Shown here in pieces: positions 6,646 through 7,116 of a DNA stretch of 7,116 nt. How positions within the stretch are numbered: position 1 is the stretch's first letter; the number at the start of each line of letters is the position of its first letter. The translations under genes and the position numbers were made by a program. The notes beneath the pieces are model-generated. The model searched no databases, had not been told where the DNA came from, and saw only the letters and a program-made list of their open reading frames with translations. Location: contig JBLHKE010000405.1 in assembly GCA_047619485.1 (NCBI GenBank), positions 1 through 7,116 of the forward strand. Direction: 5' to 3'. This DNA comes from JBLHKE01 sp047619485 (GTDB taxonomy: Bacteria; Verrucomicrobiota; Verrucomicrobiia; Verrucomicrobiales; DEV007).

Positions 6646-7116
6646 CTACTCACGGCTTCCCTCGTCTAAGTTTGCTGATGGCGCGGAGAACAGCAGTGTC
6701 AGAATTAGCAGCCCAAGAAAGATCCAGCAGGTGGTTTGGAAACCGAAGTTGCTGGCGAGAAATCCGGTTGCCGGGTAGGTCAGTCCCCAGCCAACGTGGC
6801 TGAGAGAGAAGTGTGCGGAGTAGAGGTGAGAGCGTTCTTCCTCGTCACTGTTCGCCGCCAGTAGACGGTTCGATAGGTTGTTGTAGATGCCTTGTCCCGC
6901 GCCCGAAATGATCCAGGCGACCGCGAGCCAGAGGATGCCTGGCAGGGTGGCGGCGATGATCAGGCTGGCGGCAAGCGCCGGGAAAGTGCCGCGTTCGAGC
7001 ACCTTCTGGAGCCTTTCCGGCAGGTAGGCGTAGGCGGTGACCCCGAGCATCGACCCTACCCCGAGCGCCACCATCGCCCAGGCATACATCGAGTCATCGA
7101 GCCCGAGCTCCACGGT
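6646..7116 (-). CDS. MFS transporter, C-terminal part (runs off the right edge)
   Basis: The minus-strand frame is open to the right edge and stops at TAG (6646-6648), giving 156 visible residues of a protein normally near 400. A GTG at 7113 is in frame but is probably internal. About five hydrophobic segments are visible: YAWAMVALGVGSMLGVTAYA; FPALAASLIIAATLPG; ILWLAVAWIISGAGQGIY; a segment around LSHVGWGLTYPATGFLA; and CWIFLGLLILTLLFSA. They fit the last helices of a Major Facilitator Superfamily permease. The SGAGQGIYNNLSNRLLAA stretch followed by the acidic loop NSDEEERSH is typical of the cytoplasmic loop between late helices. The short polar tail ANLDEGSRE follows the last helix. The substrate is unknown. 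The gene is convergent with the cassette A gene, with 99 bases between their stops. Confidence 0.85.
   Translation of the reverse strand, partial: TVELGLDDSMYAWAMVALGVGSMLGVTAYAYLPERLQKVLERGTFPALAASLIIAATLPGILWLAVAWIISGAGQGIYNNLSNRLLAANSDEEERSHLYSAHFSLSHVGWGLTYPATGFLASNFGFQTTCWIFLGLLILTLLFSAPSANLDEGSRE

Overview
The window looks like chromosomal DNA of a GC-rich Verrucomicrobiota bacterium. The main evidence is its largest gene. This encodes a 1421-residue protein that I recognise, from memory of the family's conserved blocks, as a Verru_Chthon cassette protein A, a family described from Verrucomicrobium and Chthoniobacter. No rRNA, tRNA, CRISPR array or insertion sequence was seen.

Layout. 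(1) Positions 2-415 (+) hold the remains of a sialate O-acetylesterase-like (SASA family) gene that enters from the left edge. It is broken by a frameshift at an A9 run and lacks its C-terminal part. (2) Positions 419-1759 (-) encode a complete MATE-family multidrug/sodium antiporter, convergent with the esterase remnant. (3) Positions 1760-2280 form a divergent intergenic region. Its left third is GC-rich and may hold a coding remnant. Its right part is AT-richer and carries four copies of a CAWTGTAAA-type motif, two of them forming an 11-bp perfect inverted repeat, plus a strong hairpin followed by T6 that resembles an intrinsic terminator with no evident gene before it. (4) Positions 2281-6546 (+) encode the cassette protein A, which has a prepilin-like N-terminus and a GspK-like NINTAS block. 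(5) A clear intrinsic terminator lies at 6582-6615. (6) Positions 6646-7116 (-) encode the C-terminal part of an MFS transporter that runs off the right edge.

How they relate. Nothing suggests one operon: every gene boundary is convergent or divergent, and protein A appears to be a single-gene transcript. In the family's usual setting, protein A sits beside pilin-like proteins B, C and D. None of these is in this window, so this is a stand-alone A copy as far as can be seen. The most unusual material is the 1955-2144 regulatory region and the isolation of this GspK-like giant from its partners. I did not find a convincing wholly new system.
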